In this document: positions 30,911 to 39,869 of the stretch, piece by piece
How positions within the stretch are numbered: position 1 is the stretch's first letter
Layout: each line of letters begins with the position of its first letter
NCBI GenBank assembly: GCA_963847145.1
Contig: CAWJYN010000002.1
Span: 1-64,000 of the forward strand
Direction of reading: 5' to 3'
DNA length: 64,000 nucleotides
Source of the DNA: JABFRJ01 sp963847145
GTDB lineage: Bacteria; Pseudomonadota; Alphaproteobacteria; Rhizobiales; Hyphomicrobiaceae
The notes under the pieces: generated by a model
What the model was told of the DNA's origin: nothing
What the model saw: the letters and a program-made list of their open reading frames with translations, nothing else
Databases searched by the model: none
Made by a program: the position numbers and the translations under genes

Positions 30911-31810
30911 ATGCCCCTCGCTCCCGCCACCGGCGCCCGCATCTACTACGAAGAAACCGGCAGCGGCACACCGATCGTGTTCGTGCACGAGTTCGCTGGC
31001 GATTGGCGCACGTGGGATGATCAGATGCGCCACTTCGGCCGCGGCTGGCGCTGCGTGACGATGTCGGCGCGCGGCTACCCGAAGTCGGACGCGCCGGAGG
31101 ACGAAGCGCTCTACGGCCAATCGTTCTCCACGCGCGACATCGTCGCCGTCATGGATACGGCCGGCATCAGCCGCGCCCACGTCGTCGGCCTCAGCATGGG
31201 CGCGTACGCGGCGCTGATGGTGGCGATGGAGTTCCCCGAACGCGTGCTCTCAGTCGTCGCGGCCGGTGGTGGCTCCGGCTCACCACTGGCCACGTGCGAA
31301 ACCTTCCGCGCCGAAAGCCGCGCCACCGCCGCGCACTTCGACGCGACCGGCACCATCGATGCAGCCAGCATGGGCCACGGGCCTACGCGCATACAGCTGA
31401 AGAACAAAGATCCCGTCGGCTGGCAGCGGTTCGTCACGCAACTCGCCGAGCATCCCGCGCACGCTGCCGCCAAAACTCTCAGACAAGTGCAGGCCAAGCG
31501 CGCCTCGCTCTACACCATGGAGACACAACTCAAGGCCATTGCCTGTCCCGTGCTGCTGATGGTCGGCGACGAGGACGAGCCGTGCCTCGACGTAAACCTG
31601 TGGATGAAGCGCCTGATGCCCGTCGCCGATCTCGTTCTGCTGCCGGGCTCCGGCCACGCCATCAATCTCGAAGAACCACTGGTGTTCAACCAGTTTGTCG
31701 AGCAGTTCATCGCCCGCGTGGACGCCGGCCGCTGGCGCCCGCGTGATCCAACGGCGGTGCCCGGCGCTGTGACGTCGCTTTCGGCTGCCGCCGCAATGCC
31801 AAAAACCTGA
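30911..31810 (+). CDS. Alpha/beta hydrolase
   Basis: A protein of about 299 aa. The oxyanion region is IVFVHEFAGDWRTW, the nucleophile elbow is GLSMGAYAAL (Ser), the acid is in LLMVGDEDEPCLD, and the histidine is in LLPGSGHAINLEEP, completing the Ser-Asp-His triad. No signal peptide. ATG 30911 gives MPLAPATGARIYYEETGSG, the usual family start, and an in-frame ATG lies at 30869. Neither has a strong ribosome site. The substrate is unknown. Confidence 0.82.
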   Translation: MPLAPATGARIYYEETGSGTPIVFVHEFAGDWRTWDDQMRHFGRGWRCVTMSARGYPKSDAPEDEALYGQSFSTRDIVAVMDTAGISRAHVVGLSMGAYAALMVAMEFPERVLSVVAAGGGSGSPLATCETFRAESRATAAHFDATGTIDAASMGHGPTRIQLKNKDPVGWQRFVTQLAEHPAHAAAKTLRQVQAKRASLYTMETQLKAIACPVLLMVGDEDEPCLDVNLWMKRLMPVADLVLLPGSGHAINLEEPLVFNQFVEQFIARVDAGRWRPRDPTAVPGAVTSLSAAAAMPKT

Positions 31811-31932
31811 TGGCCCAAGGCGGCAAGACACCCAGCGCATTTGCATCGAATGTTGCGCCAATCAGCAAAAGCTTCTTAGCAAGGCCGAGCTAACATAGCG
31901 ATGAGCGACGTAACAGCTTGGCAGGGCGGAAC

Positions 31933-32367
31933 ATGATTTCGGGCAAGCAGTCACAGCCGCGTGCGGCGTCGGGCGTCGCAATGACTGGTGCCGACCGCCG
32001 CCAGTTCGGCCGCCGCGCCACCGTGCGCCATGCGTGGATTATTGCTGGCGCGCAGCGGCGCATTGCCTGTGTGATCCGTAATGTCTCAGAAGGCGGCGCG
32101 CTGCTGGAGCTGGACGGCGTCGCCACGCTGCCCGGCCGCTTCTCGTTGGATATTGAAGGCAGCGGCCTCATTGTCGCGTGCGAGGCGCGGCATCGCGGGC
32201 AGGTCTCGCTCGGCGTGCTCTTCCTGGAGCCTGGCGCGGGTGCGCAGCTGCTCGCGCTTGGGCATGGAATCCAAAATTCAGCGCCGGGAACTGTGGCCCT
32301 AGCCCCAACCGTCGCCGTTACCCCTGCCCGGCCAGCCGCCACCGTCATCGCGTTGCCGGACCGCTAA
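31933..32367 (+). CDS. PilZ domain protein
   Basis: A 144-aa cytoplasmic protein. The c-di-GMP-binding elements of PilZ are visible: an arginine-rich RRQFGRRATVRHAW (R-x3-R) near residue 22, then NVSEGGALLEL (D/N-x-S-x-x-G). The C-terminal 40 residues are low-complexity. AGGGCGGA lies just before the ATG. The stop overlaps the stop of the convergent methyltransferase gene by 4 bases. Confidence 0.82.
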   Translation: MISGKQSQPRAASGVAMTGADRRQFGRRATVRHAWIIAGAQRRIACVIRNVSEGGALLELDGVATLPGRFSLDIEGSGLIVACEARHRGQVSLGVLFLEPGAGAQLLALGHGIQNSAPGTVALAPTVAVTPARPAATVIALPDR

Positions 32368-33302
32368 GGCAGGAAGCCTTTGCTCAAATCCATCGCCTGC
32401 TTGATCCGCTCGCGGCCTTTGCTGTCGGTCACCGCAAGCGTCCACGTCACGTTGGTGCCCTGGCCGTAAGAGGTTGTCGAGCGCAGCCGCGCCGCCAGCG
32501 TCTCGCCCTTGCGCACTTCGAACGGCTCGGCAGCCGGGAGATACAACTGCTCCCAATGCGTGCGTGGATCGAACGGCCCAGTGCCAAGCGACAGCCCTTC
32601 GACCAACTCAGCCGTCCACCAGATCGCGAAGCCGCTGATCGTCGCGGGCGCTTTCATCGCCCACGCCGCAGTGCCGATGCGCGTTGTCTTGGTCGCCTTC
32701 GCAAGATCGACCTTGTCCCACAGCAGCGCGGCTTTACCGTCATCCAGCAGATCGTTCGCCACCAGCCAGCGAACGTAAATATTGTTCAGGCCCATCTCGC
32801 GGGCAGCTGCAAAATTCAGCCCAAAGCCGACGCTGTCCCATGTCGTGAGGTCCGCGTGCAATTTGGTGCTCACCACCGGGCACACCATTTGCGTCACCTT
32901 TCCCGGGATCAGCACGCCGCCCGGCTCCAAGTAGCGGTCACGCGCATCGCCCAAGGTTTCGATGATATTTTCCTCAAACGCGTAGTTGCCCAGCGTTTCC
33001 GACACCGCGACATCAAAGCGCTCCGGCGGCTCCAACTCCGTCGAATGCGCCGGCACGACTTCGATGTTGCGCAGCCCATTGGCCTTCGCCAGCTTCTTCG
33101 CCAGCGCCGCAATCTCCGCCGTCTCGATCAGCACCACACGCTTAGCGCCGAGCTTGGCCGCCATAAAGCCGAGAAATCCCGTGCCGCAGCCGATATCGAC
33201 CACTTTGGTCTGGCCCGGCACGATCACGCGCCGCAACGCTTCGTGAAATGCCTCATTGCGCACGCGGTCGGCGAGCAGCGTACGGTGATATTCAATGCGC
33301 AT
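32364..33302 (-). CDS. PRMT-like SAM-dependent methyltransferase
   Basis: A 312-aa protein. SAM motif I is VVDIGCGTGFLGFMAAKLGA and the acidic loop is VVLIETAEI. A double-glutamate-type loop follows (VSETLGNYAFEENI), and near the C-terminus the motif THWEQ (FDPRTHWEQLYLPA) sits in a beta-rich domain. A double-E loop plus a THW loop after the Rossmann fold is the arrangement of eukaryotic protein arginine methyltransferases. A ribosomal-protein methyltransferase role is an alternative. GGAG lies 6 bases before the ATG at 33302. Confidence 0.65.
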   Translation of the reverse strand: MRIEYHRTLLADRVRNEAFHEALRRVIVPGQTKVVDIGCGTGFLGFMAAKLGAKRVVLIETAEIAALAKKLAKANGLRNIEVVPAHSTELEPPERFDVAVSETLGNYAFEENIIETLGDARDRYLEPGGVLIPGKVTQMVCPVVSTKLHADLTTWDSVGFGLNFAAAREMGLNNIYVRWLVANDLLDDGKAALLWDKVDLAKATKTTRIGTAAWAMKAPATISGFAIWWTAELVEGLSLGTGPFDPRTHWEQLYLPAAEPFEVRKGETLAARLRSTTSYGQGTNVTWTLAVTDSKGRERIKQAMDLSKGFLP

Positions 33303-33626
33303 GGCGCTCCAGGTCTTTCGCGGCCGCAAAATAATTGCGCATAGCGCAGGCGCTCTTGCGCGCGCCGAGCCATAAAAGCGAGGATTGGAGGGCGCAAGGG
33401 GTTAACGTTATTGATTAATCTTTTAATCGCAAGCCGCGAGCCGCCCGTATTCCGGGCCTTGCCGTTTCAGCAGCAGTCAAAAACCGGCCAAAAAGCCCCC
33501 GCCAATGCTCGCCTGTTGCAGCCATGGTAGAGTGTTCCTCAGCCACACCTGCTCAAACGTCCTCACGAGGAACGACCCCGCATGCACGCCGTCAATGCTA
33601 CCGCAGCTTACAGCCACCCGTCATCG
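33303..33626. promoter_or_regulatory. Gap with AT-rich palindrome at 33413-33428
   Basis: This 324-base gap separates two minus-strand genes. GATTAA-TCTT-TTAATC at 33413-33428 is a perfect palindrome in an AT-rich island (GTTAACGTTATTGATTAATC), about 110 bases upstream of the PRMT-like gene. It is a reasonable promoter or operator candidate. GTTCCTC and GAGGAAC at about 33,534-33,573 could form a weak hairpin after the DUF898 gene. No gene was seen. Confidence 0.35.
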
Positions 33627-34763
33627 TCAGCCGCGCCCACCGTCCCCCAACCACGGCCGGCTGCGGATACGCGCGACCACAAATCGCATCAGGGCCGCGT
33701 CCGCCACCGGCGTGAAGGCACCGAACGAGATGAACTTCACGAAGCTGTTCCACAGCATCAGTCCGGCAAACTGCATCTTGGGCAGCTTCACGTCCAACCG
33801 CTGGCCGTCGAACACCAGACTGGAAATCTGATGCTCGATCCACGCGGCGCGATAATACAGGAGAAACCCGAACACCGGCGTCAGACCGAATGCCAACACC
33901 CCGAGCCCGGTCTTCAACGTCTCCGGCTGCAACAACGGCGTCAACGTTTGGCCTTCGAGGGCGGCCAGCACCTCAGGGCCAATCGTCAGGCCCACCAGCA
34001 CCATGGTCGCGACATAGATCGTGCCGCCGCCAAACCACAGCGCTGCAAAGGCCCGATAAAGCGGCGCGACACCACCCACCGCCCTGAAGCGTTGCGCGCC
34101 CAGGCACATATCGCCGATCTTGCGACGCTCCAGCCGGTTGGCACGCCACGGGCCTGCCCAGCCGAGCGTCAGCGGCACCAGGAAGGCGGTCCAAAAGTGC
34201 TGCAGTGCGTAGGCCCAAGGCTGGCCGTCAAGATCGAAGTGCTGGCCACGCCACCACGTGCGCCGCAGGATCTCCTTGCGCTTGCGGTAGACGACCGAGC
34301 CCAGCAGGAACAGCAGCGGCAGGGTGATGAAGAGCCGCTGATAGCGGAACTCGCCGAGCGATTGGCGCAGCTGACCGGTCCCACCGCCCGTCTTGACGAA
34401 GAACCAGACAAACGCCGAAACGAACATCACCGTCGTCAGGGTGCCCAACAGAAACGCCTTGAAGGCCTCGCGGCCGGTGCCTGTGTAGTCGAGGGGCGCG
34501 CCACCGATGCGCAGTGCGCGATGCAGCTGCTTGCGCGCCTCGGCCTTGGCCCAGAACGAGTAGAAACCGAGTGTCGCCAGGGTCAGGCCGAAATTGCGGA
34601 TCGAGAGGCTCAGGAAGCTCTCGGCGGGCTCGACGAATGTAACAAGTTGAGCGGGTGCGTTGGGCGCGTGCGGCTCAGACGCCTCGTGGCGGTCGTGCGC
34701 TGTGACAGATTGCAGCCAAGCGGCCGCGAACGGGCCCACCGATGCAGGCGAAGCGGTGAGCAT
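33627..34763 (-). CDS. DUF898 (YjgN-like) membrane protein
   Basis: A 378-aa integral membrane protein with about six hydrophobic segments. Family hallmarks are FLSLSIRNFGLTLATLGFYS followed by FWAKAEARKQLHRALRIGG, then LDYTGTGREAFKAFLLG, and later RRTWWRGQHFDLDGQPWAYA. Function is unknown for the family. The plus strand is also open here for about 410 codons, but that product is low-complexity and is a shadow. The start at 34763 is chosen by length, and its ribosome site is weak. Confidence 0.82.
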   Translation of the reverse strand: MLTASPASVGPFAAAWLQSVTAHDRHEASEPHAPNAPAQLVTFVEPAESFLSLSIRNFGLTLATLGFYSFWAKAEARKQLHRALRIGGAPLDYTGTGREAFKAFLLGTLTTVMFVSAFVWFFVKTGGGTGQLRQSLGEFRYQRLFITLPLLFLLGSVVYRKRKEILRRTWWRGQHFDLDGQPWAYALQHFWTAFLVPLTLGWAGPWRANRLERRKIGDMCLGAQRFRAVGGVAPLYRAFAALWFGGGTIYVATMVLVGLTIGPEVLAALEGQTLTPLLQPETLKTGLGVLAFGLTPVFGFLLYYRAAWIEHQISSLVFDGQRLDVKLPKMQFAGLMLWNSFVKFISFGAFTPVADAALMRFVVARIRSRPWLGDGGRG

Positions 34764-35047
34764 AAGACGCACTCGTACAAAACAACGACCCCAGTGCACG
34801 CGGTGCACCAACGCTGTGCACGATAACTACCAATGGTTACTCAGGTGTTAATGGCGTCGTGCGTGAGGCTGGTCGCAGCCCAAAGGAGAAGTGCGCATGA
34901 TGACCAATGGTTATAGGCAGCGGAGGCGCTCTAATTGCCTCACGCGATCGACAGCTGCACGCGCTTAGTTCCCGTTTCCTTGACGCCAGCGGGCGGCGCG
35001 CGTACCACCCACGTCAAACCCCTTCATTGGTGAAACGCCCCCGCGCC

Positions 35048-37963
35048 ATGCTCGAGAAGACCTACCAGCCCGCCGACATCGAAGCCCGCATTCACAAGGA
35101 CTGGGAGGCAGCGCAAGCCTTCAAAGCCGGCCGCCCCGAGCGCGCTAAGGCTGAGCCTTACACCATCGTCATCCCGCCGCCGAACGTCACCGGTTCGCTG
35201 CACATGGGGCATGCGCTCAACAACACCTTGCAGGATATTCTCTGCCGCCATCAGCGCATGAAGGGCAAAGACGTGTTGTGGCAACCCGGCACCGACCATG
35301 CCGGCATCGCCACCCAGCTTGTTGTGTCGCGGCAACTCGCCGAAAAGCAGAACCACGAGGCCTTGCGGTCCCGCGAGAAATTCATCGAAGAAGTCTGGAA
35401 GTGGAAGGCCGAAAGCGGCGGCACGATCACCGGCCAGCTGAAACGGCTCGGCGCCTCGTGCGACTGGTCGCGTGATACCTTCACTATGGGCAAATCCGGC
35501 GCGCCGGACGAGCAGATGGTGCGCGCGGTGATGAAGGTGTTCGTCGAGCTGGCGAACACGCCCGGCCCCAATGGGCGCAACCTGATCTATCGCGACAAGC
35601 GGCTGGTCAACTGGGACCCCGAGTTCAAGTCCGCCGTCTCCGATCTCGAAGTCGAGATGGTCGAACATCGCGGCACGTTCAAATGGGCCGATGGCGACGT
35701 CGACAAAGAGGGCAACATTGTCGCGTTCTCGGCTGCTGCACTCGACAAGGCGCTGTCGAAAGATCCGGGTGGGCATATGTACCACCTGCGCTATCCGATC
35801 ACCGGCAAGACTTTCGACCCGAAAGATGCGACGACCTTCATCGTCGTCGCCACCACACGGCCGGAGACGATGCTGGGCGATACCGGCGTCGCCGTGCATC
35901 CAGATGACGAGCGTTACAAGGCATTGGTTGGCACAACGGTCGACCTGCCGCTGGTCGGCCGCAAGATCAAGATCGTTGCTGATTTCTACTCCGATCCCGA
36001 GAAGGGCACCGGCGCCGTCAAGATCACACCCGCACACGACTTCAACGACTACGAAGTCGGCAAGCGTGCCGGGCTCGAGATCATCAACATCCTGACCGAG
36101 AGTGCACAGCTCAACGAGAACGTGCCGGCGGCCTACCGCGGCCTCGACCGTTTTGCAGCCCGTCGCAAAGTCACCGCTGATCTCGTCGCCGGTGGCTTCA
36201 TCGTCAAGATCGAGCCGCACACGCAAGCCGTGCCGCGCGCGCAGCGTGGCAACGCCGTCATCGAGCCGTGGCTGACAGACCAGTGGTATGTGGACGCCGC
36301 CGTGCTCGCCAAGCCAGCCATGGAAGCGGTGCGCTCTGGCAAAACAAAGTTCGTGCCGGAAAAGTATGCCGACGACTACTTCCGCTGGCTCGAAAACATC
36401 CAGCCCTGGTGCATCTCGCGCCAGATCTGGTGGGGGCATCGTATCCCCGCTTGGTATGTCGCCTTTGCAAAAGGTAAGTTCCTGAAGAACGACGAGACCA
36501 AATACTTTGTTGCTGGCACTACAGGCGAAGCAGTTGACAAGGCAAGGAAGGAACTCGGTTCACAGATTTTTGCTTTCGACGATGCCGGCGAGGCCAGTCG
36601 TTTCATCGAACCCGGTTGGTTGAACAACGCAGAAGCGCCAGTTGTGTTGATCCGCGACCCCGACGTGCTCGACACCTGGTTCTCCTCTGCCCTCTGGCCA
36701 TTCTCCACGCTCGGCTGGCCCGAGAACACGCCTGAACTGAAGCGCTACTACCCAACCGCGACGCTGGTCACCGGCTTCGACATCATCTTCTTCTGGGTTG
36801 CGCGCATGATGATGAGCGGCATCCACTTCATGGGTGATGTGCCGTTCTCAGACGTCTACATCCACGGCCTCGTCCGCGACGAGAAGGGCCGCAAGATGTC
36901 GAAGTCCATCGGCAACGTCATCGATCCACTCACGCTCATCGACCAGTACGGCGCCGACGCGCTGCGCTTCACGCTGGCGGCACTCACCACACAAGGCCGC
37001 GACGTCAAACTGACCACCGCCATCGTCGAGGGCAATCGCAACTTCGCAACCAAACTCTGGAACGCGGCGCGCTTCGCTGAAATGAACGAGTGCGTCCGCC
37101 AGAAGAATTTCGATCCCAAGTCCGTCAAGGAAACCGTCAACCGCTGGATCGCCGGCGAAACCGAACGCGCGGTGAAGTCCGTCACCGCCGCCATTGATGC
37201 CTATAAATTCAACGAAGCCGCGAAAGCTGCCTACGAGTTCACCTGGGGCACCTTCTGCGACTGGTATCTGGAACTCACCAAGCCGATCCTCTCCGGCGAT
37301 AACGACGCCGCCACCGCCGAGACGCGCGCAACGACGGCGTGGGTGCTCGATCAGATCTTGAAAATGCTGCACCCGTTCATGCCCTTCATCACCGAAGAGC
37401 TGTGGGGCCGCATGGTCGAAGTCGGCGTCAAGCGCGAGACCTTGCTGTGTCTCTCCACTTGGCCGGAACTTTCAAAGCTCCAGAACCCGGCGGCCGACGA
37501 AGAGATCGGCTGGCTGATCACGCTCATCTCGGAAGTCCGCTCCGTCCGCTCCGAAATGAATGTGCCCGGCGGCGCGAAGATCCCGCTCGTCATGATCGGC
37601 GCCAGCGCCGAGACGCGCACGCGCACCGACCGCCACGCCGACACCATCAAGCGCATGGCGCGCCTCGATGACATCACGTTTGCCACCGCCGCCCCCAAAG
37701 GCTCAGCACAGCTCGTGGTCGCTGAAGCCACCGTCTGTCTGCCGCTCGACGGCGTCATCGATATGAGTGCGGAAAAGGCGCGTCTCGACAAGGAAATCGC
37801 CGCCGTCCAAGTCGACCTCGGAAAAATGAACGCCAAGCTCGACAACCCGAGTTTCATGAGCCGCGCCAAGCCCGACGCCATCGAAGAAACGCTGGAACGC
37901 AAAGCCGAACTTGAGCAGGCGTTGGCCAAGCTCCAAGCGGCCGTCAAGCGGATCGCGGCGTAG
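35048..37963 (+). CDS. valS: Valine-tRNA ligase, standard bacterial form
   Basis: 971 aa. HMGH is at residues 52-55 (NVTGSLHMGHALNNTLQDIL), the CP1 editing domain includes VVATTRPETMLGDTGVAVHP, and KMSKS is at 616-620 (KGRKMSKSIGNVIDP). The anticodon-binding domain and the C-terminal coiled coil (EKARLDKEIAAVQVDLGKMN) that contacts the tRNA elbow are present. This is an intact, ordinary proteobacterial ValS, and the gene at 2.2-4.8 kb is of another subfamily. The start is MLEKTYQPADIE at 35048. The in-frame upstream stretch is not conserved. Confidence 0.97.
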   Translation: MLEKTYQPADIEARIHKDWEAAQAFKAGRPERAKAEPYTIVIPPPNVTGSLHMGHALNNTLQDILCRHQRMKGKDVLWQPGTDHAGIATQLVVSRQLAEKQNHEALRSREKFIEEVWKWKAESGGTITGQLKRLGASCDWSRDTFTMGKSGAPDEQMVRAVMKVFVELANTPGPNGRNLIYRDKRLVNWDPEFKSAVSDLEVEMVEHRGTFKWADGDVDKEGNIVAFSAAALDKALSKDPGGHMYHLRYPITGKTFDPKDATTFIVVATTRPETMLGDTGVAVHPDDERYKALVGTTVDLPLVGRKIKIVADFYSDPEKGTGAVKITPAHDFNDYEVGKRAGLEIINILTESAQLNENVPAAYRGLDRFAARRKVTADLVAGGFIVKIEPHTQAVPRAQRGNAVIEPWLTDQWYVDAAVLAKPAMEAVRSGKTKFVPEKYADDYFRWLENIQPWCISRQIWWGHRIPAWYVAFAKGKFLKNDETKYFVAGTTGEAVDKARKELGSQIFAFDDAGEASRFIEPGWLNNAEAPVVLIRDPDVLDTWFSSALWPFSTLGWPENTPELKRYYPTATLVTGFDIIFFWVARMMMSGIHFMGDVPFSDVYIHGLVRDEKGRKMSKSIGNVIDPLTLIDQYGADALRFTLAALTTQGRDVKLTTAIVEGNRNFATKLWNAARFAEMNECVRQKNFDPKSVKETVNRWIAGETERAVKSVTAAIDAYKFNEAAKAAYEFTWGTFCDWYLELTKPILSGDNDAATAETRATTAWVLDQILKMLHPFMPFITEELWGRMVEVGVKRETLLCLSTWPELSKLQNPAADEEIGWLITLISEVRSVRSEMNVPGGAKIPLVMIGASAETRTRTDRHADTIKRMARLDDITFATAAPKGSAQLVVAEATVCLPLDGVIDMSAEKARLDKEIAAVQVDLGKMNAKLDNPSFMSRAKPDAIEETLERKAELEQALAKLQAAVKRIAA

Positions 37964-37990
37964 GCCGGGCGGAAGCGGCCGCACATAAGT

Positions 37991-38128
37991 TGTCATCCTC
38001 GGGCTTGTCCCGAGGACCCAGGGTGCAACAAGAGCTGACCCCGCAGAATTCGATATGATGTCGGAATACAATGTCTCACCGTACGCCCGGCTTAGAAATG
38101 GGTCCTCGGGACAAGCCCGAGGATGACA
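37991..38128. repeat. Paired REP-like palindromes (REPIN-type), perfect 30-bp inverted repeat
   Basis: The arms at 37991-38020 and 38099-38128 are exact reverse complements over 30 bases, separated by 78 bases. Each arm is itself a hairpin (CCTCGGG-CTTGT-CCCGAGG). Two inverted REPs around a spacer is the REPIN arrangement spread by RAYT transposases in other bacteria, and short palindromes of this type are frequent in alphaproteobacterial genomes. No RAYT gene lies in this window. It may also act as a terminator for valS. Confidence 0.8.
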
Positions 38129-38259
38129 TTGGAGATGAAGGCCACCGGTGCAGTCGAATACACGATGGTTAGTCACCGGGCCGCCCATCCACCGCTTGCC
38201 CAATGCCCCCAATCAGGCCGAAACTCTCCCCTTACCGCTCGTGCCGAAAGTCATCCCCC

Positions 38260-39090
38260 ATGCCGACGCAAGCCGAAAAAGCCGCCACCTTCCGCAAGCT
38301 CCACCAGGGCCCTGGGCCGTTCGTGATCCCCAATCCGTGGGATGCGGGGTCCGCCAAGATCCTCGCCAGCCTCGGCTTCCAAGCGCTGGCCACCACCAGT
38401 GCGGGTTTGGCCTTCGCCCTCGGCCGCGTCGATGGCCAAGCGACGCGTGACGAGGCGCTCGCCAATGCCACGTCGATTTGCGCTGCCACATCGCTGCCGG
38501 TCTCCGCCGATTTCGAAAATCTCTACGCCCATGCCCCCGATATCGCTGCCGCCATGATCCCGGCCGCCGCCGCAACCGGCCTCGTTGGCTGCTCCATTGA
38601 AGACGCAACCGGCGATCCAGCCAATCCAATCTATCCGATGAACGTGGCCATCGCGCGCGTGGCAGCAGCAGTCGCTGCCGCCCGTGCTTTGCCGTTTCCA
38701 TTCACTCTCACCGCCCGCGCCGAGAATTTTCTGCACGGCCGCCGCGATCTCGCCGACACACTCGCCCGGCTCCAAGCCTTCGACGCGGCCGGCGCCGACG
38801 TCATCTACGCGCCCGGCCTGCCCGACATCGCGAGCATCGAGGCGGTCGTCAAATCAACCGCCAAGCCCGTCAACGTCCTCGTTTCCTCAGGCAACGCCCA
38901 GCTGACGGTTGCCGAACTCGGCCGCCTCGGTGTGCGTCGCATCAGCGTTGGCGGGGCCATGGCCCGCGCCGCGCTTGGCGGATTGTTAGCCGCCGCCGAA
39001 GAAATCCAGAAGCATGGTACATTCACCTACGGACGCACCGCCATGCCGCACGCCGGCATTGAAGCCATTCTCAGGAAGGACATCGTATGA
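38260..39090 (+). CDS. Isocitrate lyase/PEP mutase superfamily protein
   Basis: A 276-aa TIM-barrel enzyme. VIPNPWDAGSAKILASLGFQ, LPVSADFENLY, GLVGCSIEDATGD and LTARAENFL mark the Mg-binding site of the PEP mutase/isocitrate lyase family. The catalytic cysteine loop (KKCGH) of true isocitrate and methylisocitrate lyases is absent. The activity is therefore more likely a C-C or P-C lyase such as oxaloacetate decarboxylase or a related enzyme. It shares ATGA with the dehydrogenase downstream, forming a three-gene coupled operon. Confidence 0.82.
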   Translation: MPTQAEKAATFRKLHQGPGPFVIPNPWDAGSAKILASLGFQALATTSAGLAFALGRVDGQATRDEALANATSICAATSLPVSADFENLYAHAPDIAAAMIPAAAATGLVGCSIEDATGDPANPIYPMNVAIARVAAAVAAARALPFPFTLTARAENFLHGRRDLADTLARLQAFDAAGADVIYAPGLPDIASIEAVVKSTAKPVNVLVSSGNAQLTVAELGRLGVRRISVGGAMARAALGGLLAAAEEIQKHGTFTYGRTAMPHAGIEAILRKDIV

Positions 39091-39869
39091 CGGCCCAAGC
39101 TTCCGGTCGCCTCGCTGGTAAGATCGCGTTCTGCACGGCGTCCGGTGCCGGCATCGGCCGCGCCACCGCACTCGCGTTCGCGCGCGAAGGCGCCAAGGTC
39201 ATCGCCTCCGACATCGACCTCAACGCCCTCAAAGGCCTGCGCGACGAAGGCATTGCCGAAACCCACATCATCGATGTGCGCAACACCAAGTCCGTCGAAG
39301 ACGCCGCCAAGCGCATCGGCCCCATCGATATCCTCTTCAATGCCGCTGGCTTCGTGCACGCGGGCACCGTGCTTGAATGTTCGGAAGCCGATTGGGACTT
39401 CTCCTTCGACATCAACGTCAAGTCGATGCACCGCACCATTCGCGCCTTCGCCCCCGGCATGCTCGCGCGCGCCGCTGAAAAGAAGGCCAGCGCGTCGATC
39501 ATCAACATCGCCTCCGGCGCGGGCTCGGTTCGGGGTATCCCCAACCGGTATGTCTATGGCGCGACCAAAGCCGCCGTCATCGGCTTGTCCAAGGCTGTCG
39601 CCGCCGATTTCATGCGCAAGGGCGTGCGCTGCAACGCCATCTGCCCCGGCACCGTGCAATCGCCGTCGCTCGATGCGCGCATCGCCGCTCAAGCCAAGAC
39701 CCTCAACAAAACCGACAACGAAGTCCGCCAGATGTTCGTCGACCGTCAGCCCATGGGCCGCCTCGGCACCGCCGAGGAAATAGCCGCCATGGCGGTCTAT
39801 CTGGCCGCCGATGAAAGCGCCTTTACAACGGGCCAGATCTTCCTTGTCGACGGTGGCTTCGCGCTGTGA
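39087..39869 (+). CDS. Short-chain dehydrogenase/reductase
   Basis: A 260-aa classical SDR. The cofactor motif is TASGAGIGRATALAFAREGA (TAxGxGIG rather than TGxxxGIG), followed by ASDIDLNAL, which favours NAD. NAAG is present (LFNAAGFVHAG). The catalytic serine is in IINIASGAGSVRG and Tyr-Lys in YVYGATKAAVIGLSKAVAAD. The C-terminus GQIFLVDGGFAL is typical. It resembles the 3-hydroxybutyrate dehydrogenase/DHRS6 subgroup, but the substrate is unproven. It is coupled to both neighbours by 4-base overlaps. Confidence 0.88.
   Translation: MTAQASGRLAGKIAFCTASGAGIGRATALAFAREGAKVIASDIDLNALKGLRDEGIAETHIIDVRNTKSVEDAAKRIGPIDILFNAAGFVHAGTVLECSEADWDFSFDINVKSMHRTIRAFAPGMLARAAEKKASASIINIASGAGSVRGIPNRYVYGATKAAVIGLSKAVAADFMRKGVRCNAICPGTVQSPSLDARIAAQAKTLNKTDNEVRQMFVDRQPMGRLGTAEEIAAMAVYLAADESAFTTGQIFLVDGGFAL

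Noticed and set aside
33582..34826. 414-codon plus-strand frame opposite the DUF898 gene
   Set aside because: The product is basic and low-complexity, while the minus strand matches DUF898 along its whole length.
35024..36439. 471-codon minus-strand frame opposite valS
   Set aside because: Antisense shadow of a conserved gene in GC-rich DNA.
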